Assembly (NCBI GenBank): GCA_023382975.1
Contig: JAHDXO010000047.1
Span: 1-64,000, forward strand
Origin: Pirellulaceae bacterium
Lineage (GTDB): Bacteria; Planctomycetota; Planctomycetia; Pirellulales; Pirellulaceae
DNA length: 64,000 nucleotides
Reading direction: 5' to 3'
Shown here piece after piece: positions 19,323 to 28,363 of this stretch (position 1 is its first letter; every line of letters starts with the position of its first letter). The notes beneath the pieces are model-generated. The model had not been told where the DNA came from. It saw only the letters and a program-made list of their open reading frames with translations, and did no database searches. The translations under genes and the position numbers were made by a program.

Positions 19323-21644
19323 ATGCGAACGTCAGCGATTGTGGCCGGAGTCTGGGCCGTTCTTGCCGTGTATGTCGCAGCCGCCGAGGCGCAGGTGGCC
19401 TTGGTGGTCGACGGTCAGCCGCAGGCAGTCGTTGTCTTACCGGCGGAGCCCGCCGAGCTGGAACGACAGGCCGCCGACGAACTGGTCGAGCATGTGCGGC
19501 TGATCAGCGGCGCAACGTTGCCGGTTGTCGGCGCCGATGCCGTCGGCCGGCAACTGGGGATTTTTCTGGGCGGCGCAGCCGATGCGGCGCTGGACGCTGG
19601 CACGCGTGCCGCGGGGGACAATCCTTCGTCGTTCACGGCACGGGTGACCCCACGGAGAATCGACGTGCGAGGCCTTGCCGACGAAGGCACGTTGTTTGGG
19701 ATCTATGAACTTCTGGAACAACTGGGAGTGCGCTGGTACATGCCCGGCGATTTGGGCCGAGTCGTTCCGAAAACGGGGACGTTGCGGCTCAAGACGCAGA
19801 CGACCGTCCAGGCACCGTCGTTCGACTTGCGAGTGCTGCAGCATCTGACTGTCGGAGACTGGCCGCGGCGAGTGCGTTTGGGCGGCGCGCAGCGCCCCAC
19901 CGGAAGCCACGGCATCCCCCCGTTCACCGGCCGCAGCGGCCAGCAGATCTTCGATCGCCATCCGGAATTCTTCGCCCTGATCGGCGACCAGCGACAGTTC
20001 CGCCAGATCTGCGCGAGCAATCCCGGAGCCGTCGCCCTGGCCGTCGAGGCCGTTCGGGCACGCGTGCAGCCGACCGCGGAAAAAGTGTATCTCGGCATGG
20101 GACCGAACGACGGAGGCGGCTATTGCGAATGCGACAACTGCCGAAGGCTCGATGGCGGTGTGTTCGACCCGGTTTACGGCGAGATCGCCGTGACGGGCCG
20201 CTACATCTGGTTCTTCAATCAAGTACTGGCGGCGCTGGACAAAGATTACCCCAAGCTGCACTTGGTCTGGTACGTCTACGCGCGACACATGATGCCTCCG
20301 CCGCCGAGTTTGAAGCCCGATCCTCGCATCGTGGCCGTCTTCGCGCCGATCACACTGGACCGCATTCGTGGGATGGACAACCCGATGAGTCCCGACCGGC
20401 ACATTCTGCGCTGGATCATCGACCGGTGGAATCAACTGGAATTGAACGAAAGCTACTACCGGGGCTATTACAACAATCTGGCTTGCCCCCAGTTTCCCAT
20501 CAGCCAAGTGGACCGCATCCGCCGCGAGACGCCTGCGTTCCGGCAGCAAGGCATCAACGTGATGCGAGTCGAGGTGATCCGTCAATCCTGGGCGTCCAAC
20601 GCGATTTCCTTGTATCTGGCAACGCGGATGATGTGGAACGTCAACACGGACGCGGACGCCTTGTTGGACGAGTTCTACGCCAAGTTCTACGGTCCGGCCC
20701 GCGAGCCGATGAAGCAGTACCATGAAGCGCTGGACGCGGCCTTCCGCGACACGCCGTACTTCACGGGTTCCAGCTACGTCTACTTTCCGATCTTCACGCA
20801 CCAACCGCGGCGCGAACAGATGCGGGCGATGCTCGCTGACGCACAACAGCGGACGACCTCCGGCGACGAGGAGCAACCCTACGCCGAGCGGGTGCGGATT
20901 GCCCGTGCGGGTTTCGACCGGATGGAACTGTTTCTGGATCTGATCGAGGCTCGCAATCAACACGATTACCGCACGGCGCACGAGAAGATGCAGGCGTACT
21001 ATCGGTTGACCGACGAGTTGGTAGGGTACGTTCTGGAAGGCTCCGGACGCAACCTGCAATCGCTGGTTCATCGCGATGAACGGTCAGAAAATCAAGGGAG
21101 CTACTTCAATCGCTTTTTCGAACGAGCCGTGTCGTCCGGCCATCAGCGGACGGTGGAGACAGGCGAACTGGTAGCGGGCCTGCCTGACGAATGGGATTTT
21201 CTGCTCGATCCCAACGGATTGGGCGAGTTGGGCGGCTGGCAGCGGCCGGGCACGCTGGGCGGCAACTGGCAGCGGCTGAAGACCACGTCGCGGAGCTGGA
21301 GCGATCAGGGCCTGCACTACTACAAAGGCGCCGCTTGGTATCGAACCACGGCGGAGATCCCCGAGCGGTTCCGCGGACGCAAGGTCTATTTGTGGTTCGG
21401 AGGCGTCGACAACGTGGCCACCGTCTGGGTCAACGGTCAGTTGCTGGGCACCAGTCGCGAACCCGGCGAGGGACTGCCGGGCGTCCCCGGCAGTTTCCGG
21501 CCCTTCGACGTGGACGCCACCGCCGCTCTGCGTTTCGGCCCGGACGAATCCAACACGGTGACCGTCCGCGTGGTCAACGACCGCCTGTCCGAACTCGGCA
21601 CCGGCGGAATCACCGCGCCGGTCATGTTCTGGTCGCCACGCTAA
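19323..21644 (+). CDS. Exported DUF4838 protein with C-terminal jelly-roll
   Basis: A 773-residue protein. ATG at 19323 follows GAGGAG, and a signal peptide ends about AEAQ. The N-terminal GH20b-like unit contains ERQAADELVEHVRLISG, followed by FGIYELLEQLGVRWYMPGDLG and the DUF4838 core (GMGPNDGGGYCECDNCRRLD). Residues about 630-773 look like a galactose-binding/GH2 N-terminal-type sandwich (GAAWYRTTAEIPERF, VWVNGQLLG, NTVTVRVVND). That domain would bind glycan or help shape the active site. It is a paralogue of the gene at 15476 with an extra module, and shares a promoter region with the GH39-like gene. Confidence 0.88.
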   Translation: MRTSAIVAGVWAVLAVYVAAAEAQVALVVDGQPQAVVVLPAEPAELERQAADELVEHVRLISGATLPVVGADAVGRQLGIFLGGAADAALDAGTRAAGDNPSSFTARVTPRRIDVRGLADEGTLFGIYELLEQLGVRWYMPGDLGRVVPKTGTLRLKTQTTVQAPSFDLRVLQHLTVGDWPRRVRLGGAQRPTGSHGIPPFTGRSGQQIFDRHPEFFALIGDQRQFRQICASNPGAVALAVEAVRARVQPTAEKVYLGMGPNDGGGYCECDNCRRLDGGVFDPVYGEIAVTGRYIWFFNQVLAALDKDYPKLHLVWYVYARHMMPPPPSLKPDPRIVAVFAPITLDRIRGMDNPMSPDRHILRWIIDRWNQLELNESYYRGYYNNLACPQFPISQVDRIRRETPAFRQQGINVMRVEVIRQSWASNAISLYLATRMMWNVNTDADALLDEFYAKFYGPAREPMKQYHEALDAAFRDTPYFTGSSYVYFPIFTHQPRREQMRAMLADAQQRTTSGDEEQPYAERVRIARAGFDRMELFLDLIEARNQHDYRTAHEKMQAYYRLTDELVGYVLEGSGRNLQSLVHRDERSENQGSYFNRFFERAVSSGHQRTVETGELVAGLPDEWDFLLDPNGLGELGGWQRPGTLGGNWQRLKTTSRSWSDQGLHYYKGAAWYRTTAEIPERFRGRKVYLWFGGVDNVATVWVNGQLLGTSREPGEGLPGVPGSFRPFDVDATAALRFGPDESNTVTVRVVNDRLSELGTGGITAPVMFWSPR

Positions 21645-21670
21645 GAGAACGCAGGAGACAACAGCTTCGG

Positions 21671-22405
21671 CTACTTCGCTGTTCGCTTCTGCTGGAGCAG
21701 CCACTCGTAGAGTTCGGGATTGGCGTAGGTCTCGGTCCACGAGTCGTGTCCCGCCTCCGGGTAGACGGTGAACTTGACGTTGCCTCCGGCTTGCTTCATG
21801 GCCTCGACCATCTTCTCCGACCGCTCGACGGGCACCACGAAGTCTTTGGCTCCGTGGAACACCCACGCCGGAATCGGTGCGAACAGTTTGGCGACGATGG
21901 GTTCGCCACCGCCGCAGATCGGCACGAGGGCGGCGAACCGTTTGGGCTGGTAAGCGGCGAGTGACCAGGTGCCGAAACCGCCCATGCTGAGGCCCGTCAC
22001 GTAAATGCGGTCCTGATCCACCTTGTGCTTCTCGACGATCTCGTCCAGGAGTGCTGCCAACTCGAACGGCTCCCAGCGTCGATCCCTCGGACACTGTGGC
22101 GACACGACGATAAACGGGAAATCCTGACCGGCCTCGATCAACTTCGGTGGTCCGTGCTTCTTGACCAACTCCAGATTGTCTCCCCGCTCCCCGGCGCCAT
22201 GCAGAAACAGGAGCAGGGGCCAGGATTCCTTTTGGCCGTAGTCCTTGGGCAGGTAGAGCAGGTACTTCATTTCGACTTGGAAAGCCCGCTCCAGTTTGCA
22301 GGGTTCCTGGCCGGTCGCCGCCGCTTCCGCTGCCCGAGCAGTCAGCGGGGCAAGGGCACCCACGCTGACCAACAGAATTGTGATCGCCAACATCATTTTC
22401 TTCAT
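21671..22405 (-). CDS. Secreted alpha/beta-hydrolase esterase (LpqC/PHB-depolymerase-like)
   Basis: A 244-residue protein with signal peptide (about residues 1-25, ending ARA-AE) and a GAAGGAG Shine-Dalgarno. The oxyanion region is LFLHGAGERGD. The nucleophile is Ser140 in GLSMGG, with Asp188 (FHGAKDFVVP) and His220 (YPEAGHDSW) as the likely rest of the triad. The family includes feruloyl/acetyl esterases and phospholipase/carboxylesterase-type enzymes. Position between a DUF4838 gene and a GH16 gene suggests removal of ester groups from polysaccharide. Exact substrate unknown. Confidence 0.87.
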   Translation of the reverse strand: MKKMMLAITILLVSVGALAPLTARAAEAAATGQEPCKLERAFQVEMKYLLYLPKDYGQKESWPLLLFLHGAGERGDNLELVKKHGPPKLIEAGQDFPFIVVSPQCPRDRRWEPFELAALLDEIVEKHKVDQDRIYVTGLSMGGFGTWSLAAYQPKRFAALVPICGGGEPIVAKLFAPIPAWVFHGAKDFVVPVERSEKMVEAMKQAGGNVKFTVYPEAGHDSWTETYANPELYEWLLQQKRTAK

Positions 22406-22519
22406 GGTGATTGCTCCTTCGAAGCCTGTGGATGATCTGAGACCGCTCCGATTCTATCAACGGGAGTCGTCGGCTGGTAGAATGTGCGGCAACTGTTTCG
22501 CTGACCAACGGAGACTGCC

Positions 22520-23293
22520 ATGATGAAGATTCTGCTGCCAATCCTGATGTTCGGACTGCTGACCGTTTCTGTGGAGACCGCTGACTCGGACGACCAGCTC
22601 CCGGCCGCGCCGAGCGGCAAGACTTGGAAACTGATCTGGCACGACGAATTCGAAGGCAACAAGCTGGATGAATCGAAGTGGGACGTTCCGGATCACAAGC
22701 GTCGGGATGGTTGGTGGTCCCCGAAGGCTGTGGCTCTGGACGGCAACGGCAACTTGGCGATCAGCACGTTGAAGGAGGGCGACCGGTATCTGGACGCTTG
22801 CGTCCGCACGCGGGGCAAATTCGAACATGCGCACGGCTACTACGTCGCCCGAATCAAGCTGCAAAGTCAGCCGGGTCACTGGTCGGCGTTCTGGCTTTAC
22901 AACTCCAGCGTCGGCAAGATCGGCAACGAGGGCCGGGACGGGACGGAAATCGACATCATGGAGAAGCCGTGGCGGGACGACCGGGTTCAGCACGCCTTGC
23001 ATTGGGACGGCTACGGCAAAGAGCACAGGTCCGAAGGCCACGTGGCGCGGGTGCCGGGAGTCATGGAAGGGTGGCATACGTTCGCTCTGCTGTGGAAAGC
23101 CGACGAGTACGTGTTTTATGTGGACGGCAAGGAGACGTGGCGAACCGACGCCGGTGGCGTATGCCAAGTGCCCTTGTACATCAAGCTGAGCGACGAAATC
23201 GGCGACTGGGGCGGCGACATTGCTCAGGCCGAACTGCCTGATCGGTTCCTGGTGGATTACGTGCGGGTGTACGACTTGGTGGATGCCGAATAA
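22520..23293 (+). CDS. Secreted GH16-family glycoside hydrolase
   Basis: A 257-residue protein with a short signal peptide (about 1-20). ATG at 22520 follows ACGGAG. LIWHDEFEGNKLDESKW is the usual GH16 entry strand. The catalytic ExDxxE motif is Glu143, Asp145, Glu148 in GTEIDIMEKP, inside a typical concanavalin-like sandwich (WSAFWLYN, WHTFALLWKADEYVFYVDG). GH16 enzymes cut beta-1,3/1,4-glucans, agar, carrageenan or porphyran; the subfamily is not clear here. It is divergent from the esterase gene and probably co-regulated with it. Confidence 0.9.
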   Translation: MMKILLPILMFGLLTVSVETADSDDQLPAAPSGKTWKLIWHDEFEGNKLDESKWDVPDHKRRDGWWSPKAVALDGNGNLAISTLKEGDRYLDACVRTRGKFEHAHGYYVARIKLQSQPGHWSAFWLYNSSVGKIGNEGRDGTEIDIMEKPWRDDRVQHALHWDGYGKEHRSEGHVARVPGVMEGWHTFALLWKADEYVFYVDGKETWRTDAGGVCQVPLYIKLSDEIGDWGGDIAQAELPDRFLVDYVRVYDLVDAE

Positions 23294-23621
23294 CGCTCCG
23301 CCGGCGGGCAAGGTGTAGGAAGGCTTCGTCGCGACCGACGAGGCAGGAACCCCGTGCCGCCGGGGATTGACTCGCGAAGGTTTTGGCCATAGGTTACCTC
23401 GTCGCGGGCGACCGGACCGCCTAAGCATCGTTCGAGAAATAACTGTCCAGTGTTTATTGCTGATCATCCCACGGAGTGTGATGGCTACATTGGCGAGGCG
23501 ACAGTTGTTTCTCGAACGATGCTGAAATGGCCGTTTCGCGAACGCTGCGGCTTGGCGTGCCGTTCGGCAACCAATGCCATCCTGTCGGAATTCATTTCAC
23601 TCAGAACGAAGGAGACTTCTT
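23294..23621. other. 328-bp intergenic region containing an inverted-repeat element
   Basis: No gene is supported. The first part is GC-rich, with short CGTCG/CGACG repeats. The centre is a 100-bp element with 24-bp inverted ends (separate entry). The end carries GAAGGAG, the ribosome-binding site of the next gene. Confidence 0.6.
23424..23523. repeat. 100-bp element with 24-bp terminal inverted repeats
   Basis: The left arm (23424-23447) and the reverse complement of the right arm (23500-23523) match at 23 of 24 positions; both begin AGCATCGTTCGAGAAA. They enclose 52 bp. No target-site duplication is obvious and no transposase is present. It could be a MITE-like relic or a very stable hairpin acting as transcription terminator or RNA element. 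Confidence 0.8.
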
Positions 23622-24116
23622 GTGGCGACGGTAACTGTTCTCGAATTCGATACGGCGGAGAAGGCAGGCGAGGTTTTGGAGTTGGTCCAGAACCTCCAGA
23701 AGCAGCACTTGATCAAGGTTCTGGACGCAGCCATTGTTACATGGCCGGTCGGCAAGAAAGCCCCCCAGACCCGACAACTGGTCGATTTGGTGGGCGCCGG
23801 TGCGATCGGAGGGATGTTCTGGGGATTGCTGTTCGGCATGATCTTCTTCACTCCGTTGTTCGGCATGGCCATCGGTGCGGCCTTTGGCGCTCTGGGAGGA
23901 ACGTTCCGCGACTACGGCATCGACGACGACTTCATCAAGCGGATTCGTAGCGAAGTGACTGAAGGCACCTCGGCGCTGTTTCTGATGACCAGCGATGCCG
24001 TCTTGGACCGGGTAGCCGAGGCGATGAAGGGCATCGAGTTCAAGATCCTTGCGACCAACCTGTCCCACGAGCAGGAGCAGAAACTGCGCGAGGCATTCGG
24101 TCTGGAGACGGCGTGA
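23622..24116 (+). CDS. DUF1269-family membrane protein
   Basis: A 164-residue protein starting at GTG 23622, chosen because GAAGGAG lies seven bases upstream and the family N-terminus (VTVLEFDTAEKAGEVLELV) starts there. A Gly-rich hydrophobic hairpin (about residues 50-90) contains GAGAIGGMFWGLLFGMIFF. It is flanked by a small alpha/beta domain with ALFLMTSDAVLDRVAEAM. DUF1269 members are small membrane-associated proteins of unknown function. It is followed by a hairpin and then the ABC ATPase gene. Confidence 0.85.
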   Translation: MATVTVLEFDTAEKAGEVLELVQNLQKQHLIKVLDAAIVTWPVGKKAPQTRQLVDLVGAGAIGGMFWGLLFGMIFFTPLFGMAIGAAFGALGGTFRDYGIDDDFIKRIRSEVTEGTSALFLMTSDAVLDRVAEAMKGIEFKILATNLSHEQEQKLREAFGLETA

Positions 24117-24124
24117 GGAGATCG

Positions 24125-24146
24125 GACGGGCGTTCGCCCGCCCGTC
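24125..24146 (+). terminator. Hairpin after the DUF1269 gene
   Basis: GACGGGCG (24125-24132) and CGCCCGTC (24139-24146) form a perfect 8-bp stem with a six-base loop, nine bases after the stop codon. There is no T-tract, so it may be a weak terminator or processing/attenuation hairpin before the ABC genes. Confidence 0.4.
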
Positions 24147-24188
24147 ACTGGCCACCGAAACTCAACGTTCCGCTGAAAAGCAAGACTT

Positions 24189-25169
24189 ATGCCTGATTCG
24201 CCGGTGATCGAAGTCGATTCGTTGCGCAAAGTCTACTGCGACGGCTGGTTGCGTCGTCGGCGTTTGGAAGTGCTGAAGGGGCTGGGTTTCGAGGTCCGCC
24301 CGGGCGAGATCTTCGGGCTGTTGGGACCCAACGGCGCCGGCAAGACGACGTTTGTGAAGATCCTGCTGGGGATCGTGCGGAAGACGAGCGGCCAGGCGAG
24401 GTTGCTGGGCTTTCCGGCCGGCGACCGCCGCGGGCGTCGGCAGATCGGTTTTCTGCCGGAGAATCTGCGGATCGCGCGGCACCATACGGCGCTGACGGCG
24501 CTGGACTACTACGGCAAGCTCAGCGGCTTGTCGGCAAGCCAGGTGCGTCGGCGCCGCGATGGTTTGCTCCGCACCGTGGGACTGGCCGACCGCGCTTCGG
24601 ACAGCGTGGCCAAGTATTCCAAGGGTATGCTCCAGCGTCTGGGACTGGCTCAAGCCCTGTTGCACGACCCGCGTTTGGTCATGCTGGACGAGCCGACCGA
24701 CGGCCTGGACCCGTTGGGCCGCGCCCAGGTGCGCGGGATCATGCAGACGCTGAAAGCCGAAGGAAAGACGGTGTTTATCAACAGCCACCTGCTCCAGGAG
24801 ATCGAGCTGGTGTGCGATCGGGTCGCCATTCTGGACCAAGGCTGGTTGCGATACGTCGGGCCCGTCAAGGACGTGACGGCAAGCAAGGCGGTGGACACGG
24901 CGGCCGGTGCCGACGCCCCGGACCTGCTTCTGGAACTGGCGGGGACCGACGAGGCGATCCACGCGGCGCTGTACGGCGCCGAGATTTCCCGCTGGGAGCG
25001 GTCTGCGGACGGGCGGTTGGCCGTGGTGATCAAATCGGCGGGGCAGGCCGAGGTCGACCAGCGAGTCGATCGATTGCGACAGCAAGGCGTGAGCATCGTC
25101 AGCTTGTCTCGCCAGCGGCGCACTCTGGAGGACGCGTTCCTGGCCATCGTCGCCGAGGCTGTGGAGTGA
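24189..25169 (+). CDS. ABC transporter ATP-binding protein
   Basis: A 326-residue ATPase of the ABC-2 exporter type. Walker A is GPNGAGKT (residues 46-53). The signature YSKGM (143-147) is a variant of LSGGQ, Walker B is LVMLDEPTDGLDP, and the H-loop is INSHLLQEIE. Residues about 225-326 form a C-terminal extension of the kind seen in NatA/CcmA-like ATPases. The stop lies two bases before the next start, so it is translationally linked to the permease gene. Drug, polysaccharide and peptide exporters all use this type; the substrate is unknown. Confidence 0.93.
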   Translation: MPDSPVIEVDSLRKVYCDGWLRRRRLEVLKGLGFEVRPGEIFGLLGPNGAGKTTFVKILLGIVRKTSGQARLLGFPAGDRRGRRQIGFLPENLRIARHHTALTALDYYGKLSGLSASQVRRRRDGLLRTVGLADRASDSVAKYSKGMLQRLGLAQALLHDPRLVMLDEPTDGLDPLGRAQVRGIMQTLKAEGKTVFINSHLLQEIELVCDRVAILDQGWLRYVGPVKDVTASKAVDTAAGADAPDLLLELAGTDEAIHAALYGAEISRWERSADGRLAVVIKSAGQAEVDQRVDRLRQQGVSIVSLSRQRRTLEDAFLAIVAEAVE

Positions 25170-25171
25170 AT

Positions 25172-27493
25172 ATGCTCGCTTATTGGGCCGTTGTTCAAGA
25201 TTCGTTCCGCGAAGCGTTGGCGTCGCGCGTGCTGTGGGTGTTGCTGATCCTGATCACGCTGCTGCTGGTGGCTTTGGCGCCGCTGGGATACCAGCAAGAG
25301 GCCACCCGCGAATTGACCGATGGCGACGTCCGCGACTGGCCGCACTTCCTGGAACATGTGGCCGAGCAGAGTCGCCGTCCCGGCCCCGCCCAGCACATCC
25401 TGTCGCGGCTGGACGCGCCGCTGGCACGCCGCGTGTCGGAGTTCCGGGTTCCCGGCGACGGCGAAATCAGCGGGGCCTTCGAGATGCTTCGACTGATCGG
25501 CGACTTCCGAAACGCCTTGAGCCAGCGGATGCGCGAGCGAGATTTCTACGACGCGGACGCCTGGGGCGACGTGCGGCTGGTGGGCGAGGAAGCCAGCGAA
25601 CTGGCAGCTCAGCCGCCGGACAGCCTGACCGACGAGGACATCGGCCGCTTGAACCGTCTACGTCTGGAAGCGGCCTTTCCCGACTATCTTGCGCCCAGTC
25701 TGCCGACCTCGGTCAAGTTCTGCTATCTGGGCTACGACTTCGGCCAGCCGCTGCCGTTGCGGAAAGCGGACTTCCAGCGCGTGCTCGAATCGGTCGTCCA
25801 GTGGGTGACACGCTGGCTGGTCGGCACGCTGGGCGTCCTGGTGGCGATTCTGGTCACGGCGTCGATCGTGCCGCAGACGTTCGATCCCGGATCGCTCAAT
25901 CTGCTGCTCAGCAAACCCGTGTGGCGTTCGTTGTTGTTTCTGACCAAGTTTCTGGGTGGTTGCGCGTTCATCCTGCTGAACGCCTCGTACTTGGTCTGCG
26001 GATTATGGTTGATCCTGGGAACGCGGTTCGGCATGTGGGATCCTCGCATCTTGCTGAGCATCCCGGTGTACGTCTTCATGTTTGCCGTCTACTACACGGT
26101 GTCGGCGGTGGCCGGTTTGCTCTGGCGCAATGCCATTGTCTCGGTCGTGATGACCATTCTGTTTTGGGCCGCCTGTTTTGTTGTGGGAGTCAGCAAGTCG
26201 GGGGTGGAAAGGCTGGTGCTGGACAAGACCCGAATCACACGGTTGGTCGAGGCCGGAGACACGCTGATCGGCGCCAATGAAGCCGGGTTGATCCACCGCT
26301 GGGACGACGACGCGGGGGACTGGGTCGAGATTTTCCAGTCGGACGACGAGGAAGCCATGCAGCGGCGTATGGCCGTCGCGTTCATGGCGGCCGTGCCGCC
26401 CGAGCTGCGGCCGATAGGCCCGGTCTACGACCGTCGCGGCGACCAGTTGATCCAGGCGGTGCGTTCCCTGCGCACCGCGCAGATGACCACGTGGTCGGCG
26501 CGCCGCGAAGACAACTGGCAAGCCGAGTCGGGCGCCAGCGCCTCGATCGGAACGCGGATGCTGCTGACGGAACCCGACGGATCGATCCTGGCCGTTTCCA
26601 GTCTGGGCCTGTACCGCTTGACTGGCGACCTGCGGCGATCGGTTCGGCCGCTCGAACTGTTCGGATTCTCGATCCCGCTTCCCGCGCCCGATCCGTTCCA
26701 GAGCGTGGGCCCGGATACCGGCGTGTTGTTGTCGCGAGACGCTCAAGCGGCCATCAACCAAGACACGGGCGAATTGGCGATCTACAGCCGCAACCGCATC
26801 ACCCTGCTGCGCAAGGACGACGAGGGCCGGTACGAAATCCGTTTGGAGAAGCGGTTGTCCGATGAGGAACTCGGCAACATCGCCATGGCGTTCGGCGGCG
26901 ATACGCTGCTGATCGGACGCGAGGACGGCCGGATCGTCGTCTACGAGACGCAGACGCTTGAACCGCGTCTGGAAGTGAACCTTGAAGGCAAGAATCAGCC
27001 GCGGTTCATCGAGGCCGCACCGGGCGGAGCCCACTTCTCGATCGTGTTTCACCACGGTCGGCTTTGGATCTACGACCGCCAAGCCGACCGGATGGTCAAG
27101 CCTCCGGGGATCCGCCAGCGAGACATATCGTGCTGCATCTTCCCGACGCCCGCCGAGGTCCGCGTCGTCGACCGGTTGCGGCGCGTCACCACGTATCGAC
27201 TGCCCGAATGGCAGGTGATCGACCGCCGCTCGCCGCCGATGCCGATGATCGAGCGGCTCTACCGCTGGGCCCTCGTGCCGCTGTACACCGTTTTTCCGAA
27301 GCCTCGTGAGTTGGACACGACGATTCAGTACGTGCTGACGGGCAAAGAGACGAGCGAGTCGGCAGGCGGCCTGGGCGATCTGCAAACAGCGCAGAAGCAA
27401 CTGCACCCGTGGCGGCCCGTCTGGAGCAGTCTGGGGTTCATGGTCGTCATGCTTGCGTTGGGCTGCCTGTATCTGCACCGGCAGGATTTCTGA
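25172..27493 (+). CDS. ABC-2 type permease with large inserted propeller-like domain
   Basis: A 773-residue membrane protein; ATG at 25172, two bases after the ATPase stop. TM1 is about residues 11-32. A soluble stretch (about 33-215) is followed by a TM bundle (about 218-345, LVGTLGVLVAILVTASIV and ILFWAACFVVGVSKSG). Residues about 360-690 are soluble and beta-rich with repeating blade-like strings (EAGLIHRWDD, SILAVSSLGLYRLTG, DTLLIGREDGRIVVYE, HHGRLWIYDRQ), resembling a WD40/PQQ-type propeller. A last TM (about 750-768) closes the protein. Usual ABC-2 permeases lack such an insert. Its topology suggests a sensor or partner-docking domain between the last two membrane segments. Confidence 0.85.
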   Translation: MLAYWAVVQDSFREALASRVLWVLLILITLLLVALAPLGYQQEATRELTDGDVRDWPHFLEHVAEQSRRPGPAQHILSRLDAPLARRVSEFRVPGDGEISGAFEMLRLIGDFRNALSQRMRERDFYDADAWGDVRLVGEEASELAAQPPDSLTDEDIGRLNRLRLEAAFPDYLAPSLPTSVKFCYLGYDFGQPLPLRKADFQRVLESVVQWVTRWLVGTLGVLVAILVTASIVPQTFDPGSLNLLLSKPVWRSLLFLTKFLGGCAFILLNASYLVCGLWLILGTRFGMWDPRILLSIPVYVFMFAVYYTVSAVAGLLWRNAIVSVVMTILFWAACFVVGVSKSGVERLVLDKTRITRLVEAGDTLIGANEAGLIHRWDDDAGDWVEIFQSDDEEAMQRRMAVAFMAAVPPELRPIGPVYDRRGDQLIQAVRSLRTAQMTTWSARREDNWQAESGASASIGTRMLLTEPDGSILAVSSLGLYRLTGDLRRSVRPLELFGFSIPLPAPDPFQSVGPDTGVLLSRDAQAAINQDTGELAIYSRNRITLLRKDDEGRYEIRLEKRLSDEELGNIAMAFGGDTLLIGREDGRIVVYETQTLEPRLEVNLEGKNQPRFIEAAPGGAHFSIVFHHGRLWIYDRQADRMVKPPGIRQRDISCCIFPTPAEVRVVDRLRRVTTYRLPEWQVIDRRSPPMPMIERLYRWALVPLYTVFPKPRELDTTIQYVLTGKETSESAGGLGDLQTAQKQLHPWRPVWSSLGFMVVMLALGCLYLHRQDF

Positions 27494-27589
27494 GCGACCC
27501 AGGCGTGAAATCTTGGTTACGAAGAAGATCCGGGCTAGGAAGTTTGAATCGGCCATCGTACAATTCGCGCCTTCAGGATCGATCTTCGT

Positions 27590-28363
27590 ATGGAATCACG
27601 CCTGCAACTGGACATCCTCGCTCAGCCGGACAACGTCACGTGCGGGCCAACCTGCCTACACGCAGTCTACCGTTTCTACGGGGAAGAAGTCCCTCTGGAG
27701 AATGTAATCCGGGAAACGCCGCAGCTTCGCGAAGGTGGTACCTTGGCCGTTCTGCTGGGTTGTCACGCATTGCGGCGCGGCTACGATGCCACCATTTTGA
27801 CGTGCAATCTGCAGATCTTCGATCCGACGTGGTTTCAGCCTCCGTTTCCGGCGCTGGCGGATCGTTTACGGGCGCAGATGGCGTTCAAACCCTCGCAGAA
27901 GCTGCGCGTGGCCAGTGAGGCGTACCTGGAGTTGCTGGAGCTGGGCGGTCGCATCCAGATGGAGGATTTTACGAGCAAGTTGATCCGTCGGTTCCTGAAG
28001 CGGGAGATTCCCATCCTCACGGGACTGAGTGCCACGAACTTGTATCGGGCCGCGCGCGAGTTCGGGCCGAATTGCGAGGCGGACGACGTCCGCGGCGAAC
28101 CCGTTGGCCATTTCGTCGTGTTGTGCGGTTACAACTTGGTGGATCAATCGGTCTTGGTGGCGGACCCTTTCCGTGCCAACCCCCTCGGGCCCGGCCACAA
28201 ATACCATGTCTCGATCGACCATGTCCTGCGTTCCATCATGCTCGGCATCCTGACCTACGATGCCAATTTGCTGATCATCCAGCCGCGAAAAGCAAGACGC
28301 GGCGGAGTCCCCGAAAACAATTTCAAACAGGAGGGCGTCGGTGGCGGTCCTGATCGTCGTTGA
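27590..28363 (+). CDS. C39-like (papain-fold) cysteine peptidase
   Basis: A 257-residue soluble protein, without signal peptide or TM. The likely catalytic residues are Cys18 (DNVTCGPTCLHAVYRFYG), His174 (GEPVGHFVVLCGYN) and Asp192 (VLVADPF), spaced and framed as in C39 bacteriocin-processing peptidases and their relatives. It is not fused to an ABC transporter, although ABC genes end 96 bp upstream. Its last 23 bases overlap the start of the RimK-like gene. In this context C39-like domains have been linked to ATP-grasp and GCS2 amidoligases, where they might trim or hydrolyse the peptide-like product. Substrate unknown. Confidence 0.8.
   Translation: MESRLQLDILAQPDNVTCGPTCLHAVYRFYGEEVPLENVIRETPQLREGGTLAVLLGCHALRRGYDATILTCNLQIFDPTWFQPPFPALADRLRAQMAFKPSQKLRVASEAYLELLELGGRIQMEDFTSKLIRRFLKREIPILTGLSATNLYRAAREFGPNCEADDVRGEPVGHFVVLCGYNLVDQSVLVADPFRANPLGPGHKYHVSIDHVLRSIMLGILTYDANLLIIQPRKARRGGVPENNFKQEGVGGGPDRR

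Noticed and set aside
23424..23523. Complete insertion sequence
   Set aside because: Only 100 bp, no transposase and no clear target duplication.
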